A DNA stretch of 64,000 bases from Clostridium pasteurianum DSM 525 = ATCC 6013. GTDB lineage: Bacteria; Bacillota; Clostridia; Clostridiales; Clostridiaceae. The translations under genes were made by a program, and so were the position numbers. Numbering within the stretch: the first letter of the stretch is position 1; every line of letters begins with the position of its first letter. Of this stretch, positions 8,752 through 20,434 are shown piece by piece. The stretch covers positions 3,812,384 to 3,876,383 of the forward strand of contig NZ_CP009268.1 of assembly GCF_000807255.1 (NCBI RefSeq), given 5' to 3'. The notes beneath the pieces were generated by a model. It searched no databases. It was not told the DNA's origin and worked only from the letters and a program-made list of their open reading frames with translations.

Positions 8752-8785
8752 CTGTCGCACTAAAAAATTAGTGGGACAGTTTTTT
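8752..8785 (+). terminator. Inward-facing terminator in the IS1182 left end
   Basis: CTGTCGCACTAA and TTAGTGGGACAG pair at 11 of 12 positions around AAAA, followed by six T. The hairpin includes the inverted repeat and would stop outside transcription from entering the transposase gene. Confidence 0.8.
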
Positions 8786-8843
8786 GCGTAAAAAAATAAA
8801 TCTCCCACTCGGAAGAGTGAAAGATTTATAGTAAAATTAACAT

Positions 8844-10472
8844 ATGGCAAAATATATTAATTTACATAAAAATTATACTTTAAATCGCGGAAGTTATCAA
8901 TTAAAACTTCCACTAAATATGGATTACATGATTCCAGATAATGATTCGGTGCGTTTGCTAAGTCAGTTTGTAGAGGAGATGGATTTAACAGATTTATATT
9001 TGACTTATTCTCGATTAAGGGAAAATCAGGCTACGCCTCGTCAGATGCTGAAGATTGTACTTTATTCTTACATGAATCATAGATATTCTTCTAGGGAAAT
9101 GGAAACCTCCTGCAAAAGAGATGTAAATTTCATGTACCTTTTAGAGGGTTCACCAGTACCAGATCATTCTACCTTTGCAAGATTCCGTAGTATCCACCTT
9201 TCTCAATGCGCAGAAACAATTATGGCAGAAATGACAAACTTTCTTTATGAAATTGGAGAAATATTAGGGGACGCTATATTTATTGACGGTACAAAGATAG
9301 AGGCATGTGCCAATAAGTATACTTTCGTTTGGAAAAAAGCAGTTTCAAAAAATTTGGAGAGACTACTTTATAAATTAGCTGATTTTGTAGCTGAATGCGA
9401 AGAACTATACGGACTAAAGCTCGTATATGAAAACAGAGTAAAAATAAAGCATGTAAAGAAGCTACGCAAGAAACTTTATGCCTTGAAACAAGAAGAAAAT
9501 ATTGAATTTGTACATGGATGTGGTAAAAGGAAAACTCCAATTCAACGTTCTATTGAAAAACTCGAGGAATATCTTAATAAGCTAAAAGAATACACACAGA
9601 AAATCCATATCTGCGGTAAGCGTAATAGCTATTCGAAGACAGATAAAGATGCAACTTTTATGAGGATGAAAGAAGACGCCATGAAAAACGGTCAGTTAAA
9701 ACCTGCTTACAATGTGCAGCATGGAGTTGATTCTGAATATATAGTGTGGCTTACTGTAGGCGATCAGCCTGCGGACACCACAACGTTGATTCCATTTCTA
9801 AAAAGCATGGAGAACTTCTTGTATTTTAGATATTTAAAAATAACTACAGACTCAGGCTATGAGAGTGAAGAAAATTATGTTTATACTAAAGAAAATGGAC
9901 AGTTATCATATATTAAGCCAGCAAATTATGAAATAGCTAAAACAAGAAAATATAAGGATGATATAAGCCGAATAGAAAACATGGACTATGATGAATTTGG
10001 TGATTATTATACTTGCAAAAATAATAAGAAGCTAACAGTAAATAGAATAATAAAAAGAAAAAGTAAGACTGGTTATGTAAGTGAAAAAACAATCTACACA
10101 TGTGCGGATTGCAGTAATTGTAATCAAAAAAATAAATGTATAAAAGGACATAACTGTAAAACGCCATTAGAGGATAGAGTTAAAAATCTTGAAACTTCAA
10201 AGCTCTTCAACATGCTTCGCAAAGAGAATCTTGAAAGAATTGTAAGTGAAGAAGGTTGCGAGTTAAGAATGAATCGAAGTATTCAAGCCGAAGGCTCTTT
10301 TGCAGAGATAAAACAGGATATGGGATTTCGTAGATATCTAAGTAGAGGTAAAAAGAATGTTTTGGCGGAAAGTATTCTGTTAGCTATGGCACATAATATA
10401 AATAAGCTACATAATAAAATCCAGTCAGATAGAACTGGAACACATCTTTTTCCACTTAAAAAGAGTGCTTAA
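8844..10472 (+). CDS. IS1182-family transposase (DDE)
   Basis: 542 residues, complete. The N-terminal DUF772-type domain contains EGSPVPDHSTFARFR (about 101-115). The catalytic core has D148 in FIDGTKIEA, D336 in TTDSGYESE and a Glu in IQAEGSFAEIKQDMGFRRYL near 490. A coiled or basic insertion lies between (about 165-260), and a Cys-rich stretch CADCSNCNQKNKC precedes the last catalytic residue, as in this family. No ribosome site of usual strength is seen before the ATG, which is common for transposases. It should catalyse cut-and-paste transposition of the surrounding element. Confidence 0.93.
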   Translation: MAKYINLHKNYTLNRGSYQLKLPLNMDYMIPDNDSVRLLSQFVEEMDLTDLYLTYSRLRENQATPRQMLKIVLYSYMNHRYSSREMETSCKRDVNFMYLLEGSPVPDHSTFARFRSIHLSQCAETIMAEMTNFLYEIGEILGDAIFIDGTKIEACANKYTFVWKKAVSKNLERLLYKLADFVAECEELYGLKLVYENRVKIKHVKKLRKKLYALKQEENIEFVHGCGKRKTPIQRSIEKLEEYLNKLKEYTQKIHICGKRNSYSKTDKDATFMRMKEDAMKNGQLKPAYNVQHGVDSEYIVWLTVGDQPADTTTLIPFLKSMENFLYFRYLKITTDSGYESEENYVYTKENGQLSYIKPANYEIAKTRKYKDDISRIENMDYDEFGDYYTCKNNKKLTVNRIIKRKSKTGYVSEKTIYTCADCSNCNQKNKCIKGHNCKTPLEDRVKNLETSKLFNMLRKENLERIVSEEGCELRMNRSIQAEGSFAEIKQDMGFRRYLSRGKKNVLAESILLAMAHNINKLHNKIQSDRTGTHLFPLKKSA

Positions 10473-10600
10473 TTTTAAAATCTTAAAAACTCTGCAAATC
10501 AAAAAAGGCCTTAATATCAAAGGTTTATTAAAGTGCGCCATTTTTTAATTATCGAGCTTATTGGGGATTAAAATATCATTAAATTTTCTATGACACACAC

Positions 10601-10647
10601 AAAAAACGCTGCCGCGTTAGCATACTTTTTTATGCTAATGCGACAGC
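10601..10647 (-). terminator. Inward-facing terminator in the IS1182 right end
   Basis: A 17-position stem (10608-10624 with 10631-10647) has one mismatch and one GU-type pair, followed on the minus strand by six T (10606-10601). It lies downstream of spoIID in the spoIID direction, so it would also end spoIID transcripts. Confidence 0.75.
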
Positions 10648-10675
10648 TCCCTTTTCACACATTTATATATTAATT

Positions 10676-11722
10676 TTACTTGATAGAAATTTTTACTATA
10701 CTTACTCCAGTATAGTAATGAGTTAAAATGTCTTTATAGTTTTTACCCTGCTTTGACATTACATTTGCTCCCCATTGGCTCATACCCACGTCATGCCCAT
10801 ATCCAGTACAATTTATAACTATTCCTGTCATATTGTAACTTATAGAAAAATTGGCAGAATTCAATCCAAAAATACTTCTAAATCTAGCTCCTGTTATAAT
10901 ATTATTTCCTATTTTAATTTCTTTAACGCTTCCAGCATCAGTTCTGCTTATGATATTAATAGAATTTTTAACATTAAAAATGCTTAAGCTAGAATTACTA
11001 TACTCATTTTTTATTTTATTTATAAAATTATTATAGGATAGTTTTACCTGACTCCTATATTTTTTAGCAATTTCCTCTCCTGGACTTGCAACACTTTTAA
11101 GATATGGTTCATCATTACCAAATATATCTTTACTATTCTCAGTCTTCCCACTGCTTATAGCAAAATAATATGGATTCGTAACCAATTTAGCATTATACTT
11201 AAGAACTTGTCCATTTGTTTCCTGTACTGCTTGTGTTACTTTATTCCAATATTTTTCTGATAAATTTTTAGGCCAATTATTCATTACATCATCTTTACTC
11301 TTATATACCTGGCAATCCACCGTATCTGTTACATCTGCGCCATTAGCTCCTTTGTATTTTTGTCCTCCATATTTCTCCATATGTGCTACTGCAAAAGTTC
11401 TGGCCGCCACTGCTTGAGCTTTAAGTGCCTCTATCTCAAATTCAGCTGGCATTTCTGCGGATACAACTCCTACTATGTATTCTTCTAGCGGTAATTCTTT
11501 AATCTTTTTTTCCTTAGTTATATATATCTTTATACTTTCTTCTCCAATATTATTTTTATCAAATATTATATCTGTAGGATTAATATCATAATTTTTCAAT
11601 TCATTACTATTTTTATTTGATTTATTATATTGAATATTGTTTCCAATTCCACCTATAAATACAGCCACAAATATTATGAATATAATTCCTAAAGAAACAG
11701 TCATAAAAAAATTTTTTAACAT
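10676..11722 (-). CDS. spoIID: Stage II sporulation protein D (SpoIID), engulfment lytic transglycosylase
   Basis: 348 residues. One N-terminal membrane helix (about 8-26) anchors a SpoIID domain. The family cleaves peptidoglycan glycan strands during engulfment together with SpoIIP and SpoIIM. The catalytic Glu is E90 in SAEMPAEFEIEALKAQAVAART. Conserved Cys residues in VDCQVY and NCTGYGHDVGMSQWG are present. A GGAGGGA site precedes the ATG. The gene lies downstream of murA as in bacilli and clostridia, separated by a weak terminator. The IS1182 insertion begins only 20 bp past the stop codon. Confidence 0.96.
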   Translation of the reverse strand: MLKNFFMTVSLGIIFIIFVAVFIGGIGNNIQYNKSNKNSNELKNYDINPTDIIFDKNNIGEESIKIYITKEKKIKELPLEEYIVGVVSAEMPAEFEIEALKAQAVAARTFAVAHMEKYGGQKYKGANGADVTDTVDCQVYKSKDDVMNNWPKNLSEKYWNKVTQAVQETNGQVLKYNAKLVTNPYYFAISSGKTENSKDIFGNDEPYLKSVASPGEEIAKKYRSQVKLSYNNFINKIKNEYSNSSLSIFNVKNSINIISRTDAGSVKEIKIGNNIITGARFRSIFGLNSANFSISYNMTGIVINCTGYGHDVGMSQWGANVMSKQGKNYKDILTHYYTGVSIVKISIK

Positions 11723-11791
11723 GTCACTCTTCCCTCCTTTGTATACCCTAATAATATAATTTATTTAAAACATTCTTGTTTTATTACAAAT

Positions 11792-11824
11792 AAAAAAGAG
11801 TTACTTTAAACGCAACTCTCTTTT
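11792..11824 (-). terminator. Terminator-like hairpin after murA
   Basis: AAAAGAGTT pairs imperfectly with AACTCTCTTTT, with A/T runs on both sides, between murA and spoIID. The stem is short, so partial readthrough is likely. Confidence 0.5.
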
Positions 11825-11862
11825 CTAATATATTAATCTATAATAAAATAATATGCTTTATT

Positions 11863-13122
11863 TTAAGATTTTATTCTTTTTATCTGAGCACCAATACCTT
11901 TCAATTTATTCTCTATCTCAACATATCCTCTGTCTACATGATGTATATCAAATATTTCAGTTTCACCTTCAGCTTCCAGTGCTGCAAGTATCAATGCTGC
12001 TCCTGCCCTAAGATCTGTAGCTTTTACTTCAGCACCATTTAATTTATTTATTCCTTCTATAACTGCACTTCTGCCGTCTATCTTAATATTAGCTCCCATT
12101 CTCTTAAGTTCTACAACATGCATAAATCTATTTTCAAAAATTGTTTCAGTAATCACACTGGTTCCATGTACACAACTAAGAAGACTCATCATCTGCGACT
12201 GCATGTCTGTGGGAAATCCAGGATAAGGCATAGTTTTTATGTCTATAGACTGTAATTCATTTCTACCATCTACCAATACACCTTGTCCTTTAAATTTAAA
12301 ATCAATTCCCATTTCTGTTAATTTAGCTACTACAGGTTTTATATGCTCCTTATTTACACCATTAATCTTAATTCTGCTCTTTGTTATAGCTGCTGCAATC
12401 ATAAAAGTTCCCGCTTCAATCCTATCATAAATAGGTCCATAACTTATTCCTCTTAGTGCTTTTACTCCATTGATTTTTAATGTATCCGTTCCTATACCAG
12501 TAATTCTTGCACCCATTTTATTTAAAAAATTCGCTAAGTCTCCTATTTCTGGTTCTTCAGCTGCATTTTCAATAATTGTTTCTCCACTAGCAAGTACTGC
12601 TGCCATCATTATATTTTCAGTAGCACCAACAGATGGAAAATCCAAATATATTTTAGCTCCTGTAAGTTTCTTTGCAGAGACCTCAACATATCCATGTTCT
12701 AGATTTATATCAGCACCTAATGCCTTAAATCCCTTTAAATGTAAATCAATAGGTCTAGTACCTATATTACATCCACCAGGAAAAGAAATTTTAAATCTAC
12801 CAAATCTTGATATCATTGGTCCCATTATTAAAAATGATCCTCTCATTTTCCTTACTAAATCACTGTTAACTCCAGAATCAGTTATATCACTTGTATCAAT
12901 AATAAGTTCTCTATTTATTCTATTTATATCAATCTTTGCTCCCAAAGATCTTAACGCATCAATTATTACATATACATCAAGAAGCATTGGGTAATTTTTT
13001 ATTGTGGATTTACCTGCACAGAGAATTGTAGCTGCTATTATTGGAAGTACAGCATTTTTTGCAGCGTCAATATTCACTTCACCTCTTAAGGTGTTTCCCC
13101 CTTTAATAATAAATTTATCCAT
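11863..13122 (-). CDS. murA: UDP-N-acetylglucosamine 1-carboxyvinyltransferase
   Basis: First committed step of peptidoglycan synthesis: transfers enolpyruvate from PEP to UDP-GlcNAc in the cytoplasm. 419 residues, full length. K22-N23 in DAAKNAVLP bind substrate, and the catalytic loop Cys is C117 in FPGGCNIGTRPIDLH, so the enzyme should be of the fosfomycin-sensitive type. GGAGGAG precedes the ATG. It starts 32 bp after ywmB, probably in one operon. This is the murA copy paired with spoIID, as in other spore formers. Confidence 0.97.
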   Translation of the reverse strand: MDKFIIKGGNTLRGEVNIDAAKNAVLPIIAATILCAGKSTIKNYPMLLDVYVIIDALRSLGAKIDINRINRELIIDTSDITDSGVNSDLVRKMRGSFLIMGPMISRFGRFKISFPGGCNIGTRPIDLHLKGFKALGADINLEHGYVEVSAKKLTGAKIYLDFPSVGATENIMMAAVLASGETIIENAAEEPEIGDLANFLNKMGARITGIGTDTLKINGVKALRGISYGPIYDRIEAGTFMIAAAITKSRIKINGVNKEHIKPVVAKLTEMGIDFKFKGQGVLVDGRNELQSIDIKTMPYPGFPTDMQSQMMSLLSCVHGTSVITETIFENRFMHVVELKRMGANIKIDGRSAVIEGINKLNGAEVKATDLRAGAALILAALEAEGETEIFDIHHVDRGYVEIENKLKGIGAQIKRIKS

Positions 13123-13154
13123 TTTACTCCTCCAAAAACATTCTTACTTATGAG

Positions 13155-13958
13155 TTAATAAGTAATATCAATTATAGGAGTTCCTAGAATTATATAAACT
13201 CCATCATATGATTTTATAACTGCATAATTAAAATCTATAAGTTTACCATTGTCAGATATTGGAGTGTACTTATTTGTATAAGCAACACTACTAAACCCTG
13301 TATTAACTTTAACAGTTGATATATTTTTGCTCCCAATATCTTTTAAATAATTTTCTATTTTATTTTGAGTTATTTTTACACTATCTTTAGAAACTTTTGC
13401 TTTTATATATTTATAATAATTTATATTATTAGCATTCTTATTAATAGATATATTAATTTGCCTTTGTAAATCATTTAAACTATTTTTTTTGCTTAATTTT
13501 CTAATAAATATACTTATTCTATTTACATCTCCATCTTTTCTACTTTCAATGTATCCATATATATATCCATTTTCAAATTCTCTACAATATACATTATTAT
13601 TATTTATAGTAATTTTATTTTTTACGTTTTTATCTTTATCTCTTACATTTAAATCTTTTATTTGTACATTATTTTCAGTCTTTAATAAACCTTCATAAGT
13701 ATAATTATCATCATAAACTGACTTTTCTGATGGATTATTATCATATAAATTCATATCTTTAAGCCATTTTATACATTCATCTTTTCCATTAGTATTTATA
13801 TCGTAATAGACACTAATTCCCATTTCTACAGTTGAACTCTTAGTTTTGCTTAAAATTTCATTAATTAAATCCTTATTTTCTATAGCCATAACATTCTCCA
13901 TGAAAAACATTATGGAAATTATAATAACACATAATATATATATTTTTTTTATCTTCAT
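13155..13958 (-). CDS. ywmB: YwmB-family exported protein
   Basis: 267 residues. A signal peptide or anchor is visible at about 5-24, ending near MENVMA. The rest resembles the YwmB (DUF1779, TATA-box-binding-like fold) family, whose job is unknown. Weak sequence conservation makes position the main argument: it lies between the atp operon and murA-spoIID, where B. subtilis has ywmB. It is probably co-transcribed with murA. The fragment VEMGISVYYDIN is the best-conserved-looking piece. Confidence 0.7.
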   Translation of the reverse strand: MKIKKIYILCVIIISIMFFMENVMAIENKDLINEILSKTKSSTVEMGISVYYDINTNGKDECIKWLKDMNLYDNNPSEKSVYDDNYTYEGLLKTENNVQIKDLNVRDKDKNVKNKITINNNNVYCREFENGYIYGYIESRKDGDVNRISIFIRKLSKKNSLNDLQRQINISINKNANNINYYKYIKAKVSKDSVKITQNKIENYLKDIGSKNISTVKVNTGFSSVAYTNKYTPISDNGKLIDFNYAVIKSYDGVYIILGTPIIDITY

Positions 13959-14076
13959 GTTTCCCCCTACCTTTCTCTTTAGATTATTAACTTATATTTC
14001 TATTTTTATTCCTATATATTATTAATATATAAATTTTATATATTATGTGTGAAAGGTTTTATTTTATAATATAAAT

Positions 14077-14117
14077 AAAAAAATGGTCTAAGAATTTAAA
14101 TTCTTAGACCATTTTTT
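14077..14117 (-). terminator. Terminator of the atp operon
   Basis: A perfect palindrome of about 19 bp per arm, AAATGGTCTAAGAATTT and its complement, overlaps the atpC stop codon and has A/T runs at both ends. Confidence 0.9.
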
Positions 14118-14520
14118 ACATCCCTTTAGTTTTCATTCTTGCGATAGCTCTTTGAAGTGCAATTTCAGCTCTTCTAGCATCAATGTTAGGATCATTTTTA
14201 TGCAATCTTTCTTCTGCTCTTTCTTTTGCTTTTTCTGCCCTATCTATATCTATATCTTCCGGCCATTCAGCATCATCAACTATAATTTTTATCTCTTCTT
14301 TTGTTACCTGAAGTATCCCTGTTGAAGTAAATAAAGACTTTTCACTACCATCATCAAACTTCAACTTTGTTACAGTTGGTATCAAAAGTCCTATAAAAGG
14401 ACTATGTTGTGGAAGTATTCCTATACCACCAGAAGTTGTAGATGTATTTACTTCAGATACATCACCTTCATAGAATTTTTCCATCGGAGTTAGTATGTTT
14501 AATTTTATTTTAGATGACAT
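14116..14520 (-). CDS. atpC: ATP synthase epsilon subunit
   Basis: 134 residues. Central-stalk subunit of F1 that couples rotation and regulates ATP hydrolysis. The N-terminal beta-barrel contains GGIGILPQHSPFIGLL (about 31-46), and a C-terminal helical hairpin is rich in Arg, Glu and Ala (about 90-132). It is the last gene of the operon, 16 bp after atpD. An ACTCC-complementary GGAGT site precedes the ATG. Confidence 0.97.
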   Translation of the reverse strand: MSSKIKLNILTPMEKFYEGDVSEVNTSTTSGGIGILPQHSPFIGLLIPTVTKLKFDDGSEKSLFTSTGILQVTKEEIKIIVDDAEWPEDIDIDRAEKAKERAEERLHKNDPNIDARRAEIALQRAIARMKTKGM

Positions 14521-14536
14521 ACAAAATCACTCCTTT

Positions 14537-15946
<1,410 letters not shown>

Positions 15947-16792
15947 TTACTTCTGCGCTTCTGCTCCAGAAACTATTTCAGTTATCTCCTGAGTAATTGC
16001 GCTCTGTCTAATTCTATTATATCTTAAATTTAAATCATCTAATAATTCATTTGCATTTTTTGTAGCACTATCCATAGCAGTCATTTTAGAAGCCTGTTCA
16101 CTTGCTTTTGAATTCAATAAAAAATTAAATAGCTGAGATTTAAGATATACAGCAACTATACCTTCAATTAACTCATTAATTTCAGGTTCAAATTCAATTG
16201 AACCATCATATTTTATATCCTTCATATCAAATGGTAATACCCTTTTTATTATTATGTCTTGCTTTATTGTAGAAATAAATTTTGAATAAACTATATTTAT
16301 TTCACCAATTTCTCCTTTATTATAGAGACTTAAAGCGTGTTCGGATATTGTTTTAGCTTCTGTCAATGTAGGTTCATTCTGTATATCTACATATTCTGCT
16401 ATTGTATCATATTGTAACCTTTTAAAATATCCTCTTCCCTTTTGTCCTACAGACATTATAAGTGAATTTTCTCTATCTTTAGATATTTCGCTTACTGCAG
16501 CATTTACAACATTTCCATTAAAACCTCCACAAAGTCCTGCATCAGAAGTCATAGTTATATACAATTTCTTTTTGCTGCCATTACCATTAGTATAAATATT
16601 TTTTCCTAGTATACCACTGGATACCTTTTTCATTACATCTTCAAAGGAACTATAATAACTTAGATTGGCATCTAAATTTCTTCTGGCTTTTCTTAGTGTA
16701 GAGGTGGCTATAAGTCCCATAGCTTTTGTTATTTTCCTAGTATTAGTTATAGACTTAATTCTTCTTTTTATTGTAATAAGTCCTGCTGCCAT
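15947..16792 (-). CDS. atpG: ATP synthase gamma subunit
   Basis: 281 residues. Rotor shaft of F1. The N-terminal coiled-coil segment ITIKRRIKSITNTRKITKAM (about 6-25) and the C-terminal AITQEITEIVSGAEA (about 264-278) are the two conserved helices. The central Rossmann-like part has SDAGLCGGFN. It sits between atpA and atpD as is universal. Confidence 0.98.
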   Translation of the reverse strand: MAAGLITIKRRIKSITNTRKITKAMGLIATSTLRKARRNLDANLSYYSSFEDVMKKVSSGILGKNIYTNGNGSKKKLYITMTSDAGLCGGFNGNVVNAAVSEISKDRENSLIMSVGQKGRGYFKRLQYDTIAEYVDIQNEPTLTEAKTISEHALSLYNKGEIGEINIVYSKFISTIKQDIIIKRVLPFDMKDIKYDGSIEFEPEINELIEGIVAVYLKSQLFNFLLNSKASEQASKMTAMDSATKNANELLDDLNLRYNRIRQSAITQEITEIVSGAEAQK

Positions 16793-16827
16793 ATTTCACC
16801 TCCCGCAAAGGTAGGTTTAAACCTCTG

Positions 16828-18330
16828 CTAAAATACTTTTTTATATTCCTCTATTGCACTGTTAAGAGATTTTTTAATTTCATCATCTAATACTTTTTTA
16901 GTAAGTATAGCTTCACCTATTTCTTTATGATGTGTATCCATATACTCTAATAGACCTTTTTCAAACTCTTTTATTTTTCCAACCTCAATATCCATTAAAA
17001 ATTCTTCTACACATGCATATATTATAATCACCTGTTTTTCTACAGGCATTGGTTCATACTGATCCTGCTTAAATATTTCTAATAGTCTTTTACCTTTTTC
17101 AAGTCTTTTCTTTGATTCCTTATCTAAATCTGAACCAAACTGTGCAAAAGCAGCAAGTTCTCTATACTGTGCAAGTTCAAGTCTAAGAGTTCCAGAAACC
17201 TGCTTCATAGCCTTAATCTGTGCACTACCACCAACTCTAGAAACTGATATACCAGAGTTGACAGCTGGTCTTTGACCTGCATAGAATAAATCTGATTCAA
17301 GGAATATCTGACCATCTGTTATTGATATAACATTTGTAGGTATATATGCAGTAACATCGCCTGCAAGAGTTTCAATTATTGGAAGGGCAGTTATTGAGCC
17401 TCCGCCTAATTTATCTGATAACTTGGCAGCTCTCTCCAAAAGTCTTGAATGTAAGTAGAATACATCTCCTGGATAAGCTTCTCTTGCTGGTGGTCTTCTA
17501 AGTAATAATGACATTGTTCTGTAAGCAACAGCATGTTTACTTAAATCATCATATACTATTAATACATCTTTACCTTGATCCATAAAATATTCACCTATAG
17601 TTACACCAGTATATGGTGCAAGGAATTGAAGCGGAGCAGAGTCAGCTGCAGAAGCTGATACGATTATTGAGTAATCCATAGCCCCTTTTTGTATAAGTGT
17701 ATTGTAAATATGCGCAACAGTCGATTGTTTCTGTCCTATGGCAACATAGATACAGATAACATCTTTTCCCTTTTGATTGATTATAGTATCAATAGCAATT
17801 GCTGTTTTACCAGTTTGTCTATCTCCTATAATAAGTTCTCTTTGACCTCTCCCTATAGGAATCATTGAATCAATTGCCTTTATACCAGTTTGAAGAGGTT
17901 CATTAACTGATTTTCTTTCAATAACACCATGTGCTATAGTTTCAGCAGGTCTAGTTTCGCTAGTCTTTATTGAGCCTTTTCCATCAATTGACAGTCCAAG
18001 ACCATTTACAACTCTTCCAATCATTTCTTCGCCAACTGGAACTTCAACTACTCTTCCAGTACTCTTAACTATATCTTCTTCTTTTATTCCTTCTTCATCA
18101 CCAAGTAGAACACAACCTACATTATCTTGTTCAAGATTCATAACCATTCCATATACATTGTTTGGAAATTCAAGAAGTTCTCCAGCCATACAATTTTCTA
18201 AGCCATACACCCTAGCAATACCATCACCTACTTGAATTATAGTACCTGAATCTACGGTTTTTACTTTGTTATCATAACCTTCAATCTGCTTTTTTATAAT
18301 TGAAGTTATTTCTTCAGGTTTTATGTTCAT
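16828..18330 (-). CDS. atpA: ATP synthase alpha subunit
   Basis: 500 residues. Non-catalytic nucleotide-binding F1 subunit. The P-loop is [13 protein letters not shown] (about 169-181), followed by [17 protein letters not shown] and the Arg-finger segment [24 protein letters not shown] precedes the ATG. It starts 10 bp after atpH. Confidence 0.99.
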   Translation of the reverse strand: MNIKPEEITSIIKKQIEGYDNKVKTVDSGTIIQVGDGIARVYGLENCMAGELLEFPNNVYGMVMNLEQDNVGCVLLGDEEGIKEEDIVKSTGRVVEVPVGEEMIGRVVNGLGLSIDGKGSIKTSETRPAETIAHGVIERKSVNEPLQTGIKAIDSMIPIGRGQRELIIGDRQTGKTAIAIDTIINQKGKDVICIYVAIGQKQSTVAHIYNTLIQKGAMDYSIIVSASAADSAPLQFLAPYTGVTIGEYFMDQGKDVLIVYDDLSKHAVAYRTMSLLLRRPPAREAYPGDVFYLHSRLLERAAKLSDKLGGGSITALPIIETLAGDVTAYIPTNVISITDGQIFLESDLFYAGQRPAVNSGISVSRVGGSAQIKAMKQVSGTLRLELAQYRELAAFAQFGSDLDKESKKRLEKGKRLLEIFKQDQYEPMPVEKQVIIIYACVEEFLMDIEVGKIKEFEKGLLEYMDTHHKEIGEAILTKKVLDDEIKKSLNSAIEEYKKVF

Positions 18331-18340
18331 AGGCTCACCT

Positions 18341-18880
18341 CTATCCTTTTATAAACATTAATTTTTTCATTTCTTCAATTTTATTTTTAATAGTCCCATC
18401 AATAACGTCATCGCCAACTCTAACATAAACTCCACCAATAATACTCTTATCAATAACTTCTCTTAAAATTATTGACTTATTGTATTTAATTTGCAACTTG
18501 TCTATTAAAGCTGTTCTTTCACTATTATTTAATGGGACAACTGTTTTTACTTCTGCTACAACTTGATTGTGATTATCCAAATCAACTTTTTCAATTTGAA
18601 GAATAATCCCAGTAAGTTGATCAATTCTCTTTTTCTCAATTAGTATAATAAGAAAAGAAAATAGCTTTAAATCTATTTTATCTTCAAATATACTTGTGAA
18701 AATTTCTCTTTTCTTTGTAGTACTTATTTTAGGATTACTTATTATCTGATTAAGATCTTCATTATTTTTAATAAGATCATTAATCTGCTTTAAATCAGCT
18801 ATATATTCTTCAACCTTATTTTCTGCTGAAGCAATATTGTATAATGCTACAGCATATCTCCTATCTAAGTATTCATACAT
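18341..18880 (-). CDS. atpH: ATP synthase delta subunit
   Basis: 179 residues. Peripheral-stalk subunit linking b to the top of F1. The N-terminal helical domain starts [11 protein letters not shown], and the conserved C-terminal [26 protein letters not shown] segment is clear. It follows atpF with a one-base gap. Confidence 0.97.
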
Positions 18881-18881
18881 A

Positions 18882-19361
18882 TCACATACCTACCTTAGTT
18901 ATAAAATCTTCAATAAGTCTTCTATGTTCTTTTTCATTTATATCTTTCTCTAATGCTTTTGAAGACAAAATAACGGCAAGATCCACTACTTTTTTCTTTA
19001 ATTCTTCTTCCGCCTTTTCTTTTTCTCTTTCTACGTCTTTCTTAGCTCTTTCCATTATAAGTTCTGCCTCATTGGAAGCTTCTTTCTTGATATCTTGAAA
19101 TAATTTCTCAGCTCTTCCCTTATAATCCTCTACTATATTTTTACCCTGAAGCTTTGAATTTGCCAAATTCTCTTCAACTTGAATCTTTAAGTTCTTTGCT
19201 TCCTCTCTATCACTATTTGTTTTATCTATTGTGTTCTTTATGTTGTTACTTCTTTCATCTATGGCATTACTTACTTTTTCAAATAGAAAGTGTTTTAAAA
19301 AAGCTAGTAATATCAAAAAATTGACTATAGTGGCAATAATTGTAAACACTTTAAAATCCAT
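18882..19361 (-). CDS. atpF: ATP synthase b subunit
   Basis: 159 residues. One membrane helix (about 5-25, [21 protein letters not shown]), then a long charged coiled coil (about 35-130) forming the peripheral stalk. A single b gene implies a homodimer, unlike photosynthetic b/b' pairs. It starts 49 bp after atpE. Confidence 0.97.
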
Positions 19362-19410
19362 ATACTTAAAAGCCTCCCTTCAGGCTTATTTTTTATTAAA
19401 ATAGTTCTTA

Positions 19411-19662
<252 letters not shown>

Positions 19663-19750
19663 TTAAAATTCCTCCTTAAAATTAAAAATGTAAAATACTA
19701 ATTTATAACATCTATCATCAATATATTTGATGTAGCTGCTTATTGTTTAG

Positions 19751-20434
19751 TTATTCTTCCTCTGCTCCCATTTTAGTATAAAGCATAGTTAACATCATAA
19801 AAATATACACTTGTATTACACCATCAAATACATCGAAGAAAAAATGCAGTGGTATTGGAATTACAAATGCAAAAACATGGCCTAAATATACTAGTAATTG
19901 GTAAAGAAGTCCAAGTACTATGGTTCCTACAAGCATATTACAAAAAAGTCTCAAGCATAATGATATTGGAAGCGTAAATTTTTCAAGTAAGTTCATTGGC
20001 AACATTAACGGGAATGGTTTTACTAACTCTTTGCAATAACCTTTAACCCCAACTTTTATAAATGCATTTGCATTAATTACTACAAAAGATATCAATGCAA
20101 ATCCTGCTGTTACGTTAATATCTCTTGTGGAAGGTTCTACGCCTACCAATCCAGATAGATTTAAAAACAGCATAAAAATACCCATAGTTCCTATAAAAGG
20201 AACAAACTTTTTATACTTGGCTCCCATATTATCATTAACTAAATTATTGAAAAATCCAACAATCATTTCTAAAATACTTTGTCTTTTGCCTGGAATCTTT
20301 TTTAGGTTTCTAGTTAAAATCAGAGTTAAAACTATTATAATAGCCATAACAACCCATTGAATTACAATGCTATTTGTTACATCGATTGTATGATTTGCTA
20401 TATGAAACCTAAACACTGTTTCAGCATTTAACAT
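19751..20434 (-). CDS. atpB: ATP synthase a subunit
   Basis: 227 residues with five to six membrane helices. The essential Arg of the stator half-channel lies in SLCLRLFCNMLVG (about 154-166). The C-terminal helix has FDGVIQVYIFMMLTMLY. It starts immediately after the atpI stop, so translation is probably coupled. Confidence 0.97.
   Translation of the reverse strand: MLNAETVFRFHIANHTIDVTNSIVIQWVVMAIIIVLTLILTRNLKKIPGKRQSILEMIVGFFNNLVNDNMGAKYKKFVPFIGTMGIFMLFLNLSGLVGVEPSTRDINVTAGFALISFVVINANAFIKVGVKGYCKELVKPFPLMLPMNLLEKFTLPISLCLRLFCNMLVGTIVLGLLYQLLVYLGHVFAFVIPIPLHFFFDVFDGVIQVYIFMMLTMLYTKMGAEEE

Larger units (their letters stand above)
8743..10655 (+). mobile_element. IS1182-family insertion sequence, apparently complete
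   Basis: Terminal inverted repeats are GGGAGCTGTCGCA (8747-8759) and TGCGACAGCTCCC (10639-10651), extended by AAAA/TTTT. One uninterrupted DDE transposase lies inside. Both ends fold into inward-facing terminator hairpins (8752-8785 and 10601-10647). No clear target duplication is visible in the AT-rich flanks. It sits 20 bp past the spoIID stop and 84 bp before the spoIIQ start, separating two genes that are neighbours in related species. Confidence 0.9.

Noticed and set aside
11863-13122. murA as a possible fosfomycin-resistant variant
   Set aside because: The active-site loop keeps Cys117 and is not changed to Asp, so no intrinsic resistance is indicated.
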